A stretch of DNA of 64,000 nt from Oribacterium sp. oral taxon 102 (GTDB lineage: Bacteria; Bacillota; Clostridia; Lachnospirales; Lachnospiraceae). The position numbers and the translations under genes were made by a program. Below, piece by piece: positions 62,489 to 64,000 of the stretch; positions within the stretch are counted from its first letter, which is position 1, and the number at the start of each line of letters is the position of its first letter. The notes under the pieces were generated by a model. The model did no database searches, was not told where the DNA came from, and saw only the letters and a list, made by a program, of their open reading frames with translations. Where the stretch lies: NCBI RefSeq assembly GCF_013394775.1, contig NZ_JABXYT010000001.1:1987501-2051500 (forward strand), read 5' to 3'.

Positions 62489-62566
62489 AATACCTCCTCC
62501 GGGAACGCTTCCCCCGCTTCTCGCCCCTATATGAATAAATATACGAGCCATACAAGTTATGCGGCT

Positions 62567-62594
62567 ATTATACTTCTGAAAATTCAAAAGTCAA
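62567..62594 (-). promoter_or_regulatory. Promoter of the amino-acid ABC operon
   Basis: TTGACT (62589-62594), 16-bp spacer, TATAAT (62567-62572), about 75 bp upstream of the binding-protein gene. Confidence 0.75.
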
Positions 62595-62667
62595 GCATAT
62601 TTCTGCATTTTTTTAGAATAATTTCGAGTTTTATGCAATTTGTCTCCAAAATATGCAGATATTTCCC

Positions 62668-63171
62668 TCACAGCCTTTGCAGAAAGCGATGCAGATGCGT
62701 GCTCAGCGCTCCCGCCGTGAGTCCGATCGCGGCACCCGCTGCGATACCCGCTGCGAGCAGCACCGGAAAGTAGAGCAGGAGCTGCGGAGAATGTAGCAGC
62801 AGCATCGCTGTCAGAAGCTGCCCCAGATTGTGGAGGACGCCTCCGCAGATGCTGACGGCAGTCCGGGAAAGCTGCCAGCTTTTCAGCAGCAGCATCCCTC
62901 CGAAGCTCAGGAAAAAGCCCGCGAGAGAGTAGGCAATGGTCATGGCGTTGCCGAAGCTCATCGCCACCAGCAGGATACGGGCGAAGCTGATCAGCAGCGT
63001 CGCGGGCGTGCCGATCGAATAGAGCCCGACGACCGTCACGATATTCGGCAGCCCGAGCTTCACGCCCGGTACGCCGATACTAAACGGCAGGATCGCCTCG
63101 ATATAGCTCAGCACCATGGACAGGGCGAGCAGCATTCCGTAAAGGCTTATTTTCTTTGCTTTCTGGTTCAT
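62668..63171 (-). CDS. Gx transporter / heptaprenyl diphosphate synthase component I family membrane protein
   Basis: 167 residues from ATG 63171 (GAGGAGGAG upstream). About five helices; family features AKKISLYGMLLALSMVLSYIE, LPNIVTVVGLYSIG, LARILLVA-like SFARILLVAMSFGN and the end GALSTHLHRFL. The family resembles ECF-type S components and was named from quinone side-chain synthesis; the real role may be transport. Probably single gene here. Confidence 0.82.
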   Translation of the reverse strand: MNQKAKKISLYGMLLALSMVLSYIEAILPFSIGVPGVKLGLPNIVTVVGLYSIGTPATLLISFARILLVAMSFGNAMTIAYSLAGFFLSFGGMLLLKSWQLSRTAVSICGGVLHNLGQLLTAMLLLHSPQLLLYFPVLLAAGIAAGAAIGLTAGALSTHLHRFLQRL

Positions 63172-63331
63172 TCTCCTCCTCACAGAAAAATCAAGGGCAA
63201 GGAAAGAGGCGATGTCCTTCGACACCGCCCCGCTTTTCTTTTCTTTGTTCTTGAGTACTTCCTGTAATTCATGACCCCTCTCCGGAAAGAGGAGCTTCTT
63301 TCAAAATCAGGTACATTCTCCAAGAGAAAAA

Positions 63332-63529
63332 TTAAAGCTTTACAACCTTCGTAGCCTGAGGTCCCTTTGCACCGTCAACTACCTCGAACTCTACCGCCTG
63401 TCCCTCTTCAAGAGACTTGAAGCCATCGCCGGCAAGCCCTGAATAGTGTACGAATACGTCCTTCCCTGTCTCGTCAGAGATGAAGCCGTATCCCTTCTGG
63501 TTATTGAACCACTTTACTGTACCTTTCAT
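63332..63529 (-). CDS. Cold-shock protein (CspA family)
   Basis: 65 residues, one CSD fold with both RNA-binding motifs: KGYGFIS (RNP1) and VFVHYS (RNP2 region), start [20 protein letters not shown]. Single-stranded nucleic-acid chaperone. GGAGG 7 nt upstream of the ATG. Confidence 0.97.
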   Translation of the reverse strand: MKGTVKWFNNQKGYGFISDETGKDVFVHYSGLAGDGFKSLEEGQAVEFEVVDGAKGPQATKVVKL

Positions 63530-63583
63530 TTGTGTACCTCCAAAAATCTCTGCAATCGATATTGACTGCCAAGGGAGATACTA

Positions 63584-64000
63584 TCATAAAGCCCGGGTTC
63601 CGTCAACCGGAACAATGGAAATTTTCGGTTCCTCCGGCTCCCAGTCGCGAATCTTCTCCGGTTCCTCCGGCCGGCTGAAATAGTATCCCTGGATCGTGTC
63701 GCAGGAAAGCGCATGGAGTCTCTCATACTGCCACCTCTGCTCCACGCCCTCCACAATCACCCGCTTGCCCAGATAGTGAATCGTATTGATCAGACTGGCG
63801 AGCAGATCCTCGTTATCCACGAGATAGCGATCCACCAGCGTCTTGTCGATCTTCAGTGCGGAAATCGGAATGTAGGAAAGGTAACCGAAGGAGGAGTAGC
63901 CGGTGCCGAAATCATCCAGATGAATGCAGATGCCCGCCTCTGTCAGACGCCGGAACATCTCCCGGGAATGCTCCGTTTCTTCCAGCAGGATGCTTTCCGT
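63584..64000 (-). CDS. EAL-domain protein (c-di-GMP phosphodiesterase), partial
   Basis: C-terminal 138 codons; the frame runs open to the window edge through TESILLEETEHSREMFRRL. Motifs kept: DDFGTGYSSFGYLSYIPI (metal Asp pair), LKIDKTLVDRYL (catalytic Lys), VIVEGVEQ (Glu) and QGYYFSRPEEP. These suggest an active phosphodiesterase; any upstream sensor or GGDEF domain lies outside the window. Confidence 0.92.
   Translation of the reverse strand, partial: TESILLEETEHSREMFRRLTEAGICIHLDDFGTGYSSFGYLSYIPISALKIDKTLVDRYLVDNEDLLASLINTIHYLGKRVIVEGVEQRWQYERLHALSCDTIQGYYFSRPEEPEKIRDWEPEEPKISIVPVDGTRAL

Overview
The window reads as chromosomal DNA of a fermentative, anaerobic Bacillota, most likely a Lachnospiraceae-type Clostridium relative of moderate to high GC. 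Pointers are strong AGGAGG-type ribosome binding sites, an ATP-type PEP carboxykinase, NfnAB-like transhydrogenase genes, the GGGtGRT protein with its NifU-like partner, two TRAP uptake operons, and a tmRNA whose tag reads ANDNSYALAA. Most genes lie on the minus strand. No rRNA, tRNA or CRISPR array was seen.

Layout. 1-5.9 kb: the start of serC, then a minus-strand TRAP transporter set (dctP-dctQ-dctM) with an HD hydrolase, a GntR/FCD regulator and a cupin protein; this stretch is visibly AT-richer than most of the window. 6-12.4 kb: a heterodimeric ABC exporter behind palindromic operator-like sites, then peroxiredoxin AhpC with a frameshifted AhpF-like reductase. 12.6 kb: an AraC regulator. 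13.5-16.9 kb: an AT-rich island holding an XRE regulator, a chimera of an HsdM N-terminus with another domain, a NADAR-family protein, half of an HsdS and a tyrosine recombinase. Short repeats flank the HsdS cassette and the recombinase. 17-23 kb: redox genes (GGGtGRT protein, NifU-like scaffold, NfnB, NfnA, iron alcohol dehydrogenase with a Rex-like site). 23-30.8 kb: a conserved unknown, NudC, gluconate-5-dehydrogenase-like SDR with divergent LacI regulator, a DMT exporter, MntP, and a MATE gene cut by an in-frame TAG. 30.9-40.5 kb: an unusual surface-protein cluster: a lipoprotein, an 1152-residue zinc-ribbon membrane protein with an HExxH metallopeptidase site, a 604-residue zinc-ribbon/cell-wall-repeat protein, a DUF2207 protein and LemA. 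40.9-44.2 kb: a small lipoprotein, a membrane protein and a 610-residue regulator with two HTH regions. 44.3-52.6 kb: D-Ala-D-Ala carboxypeptidase, then a catabolic operon (YiaK-like Ldh2 dehydrogenase, second TRAP system, AEC transporter, cyclase, PanE-like reductase) that appears controlled by the LacI repressor at 53-54 kb through CAATCGATT operators. 54.2-64 kb: pckA, a VOC protein, ssrA, uvrA, a polar amino-acid ABC importer, a Gx/HepI-type membrane protein, a cold-shock protein and the end of an EAL-domain gene.

Three genes (ahpF-like, MATE, DUF2207) carry single lesions, which may be real decay or sequencing error. Three exact-length 68-bp double-hairpin repeats and at least two other palindromic element types are scattered between genes. 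The most novel candidates are the 13.5-16.9 kb recombinase/NADAR/HsdM-chimera island and the 30.9-38.2 kb zinc-ribbon surface cluster.
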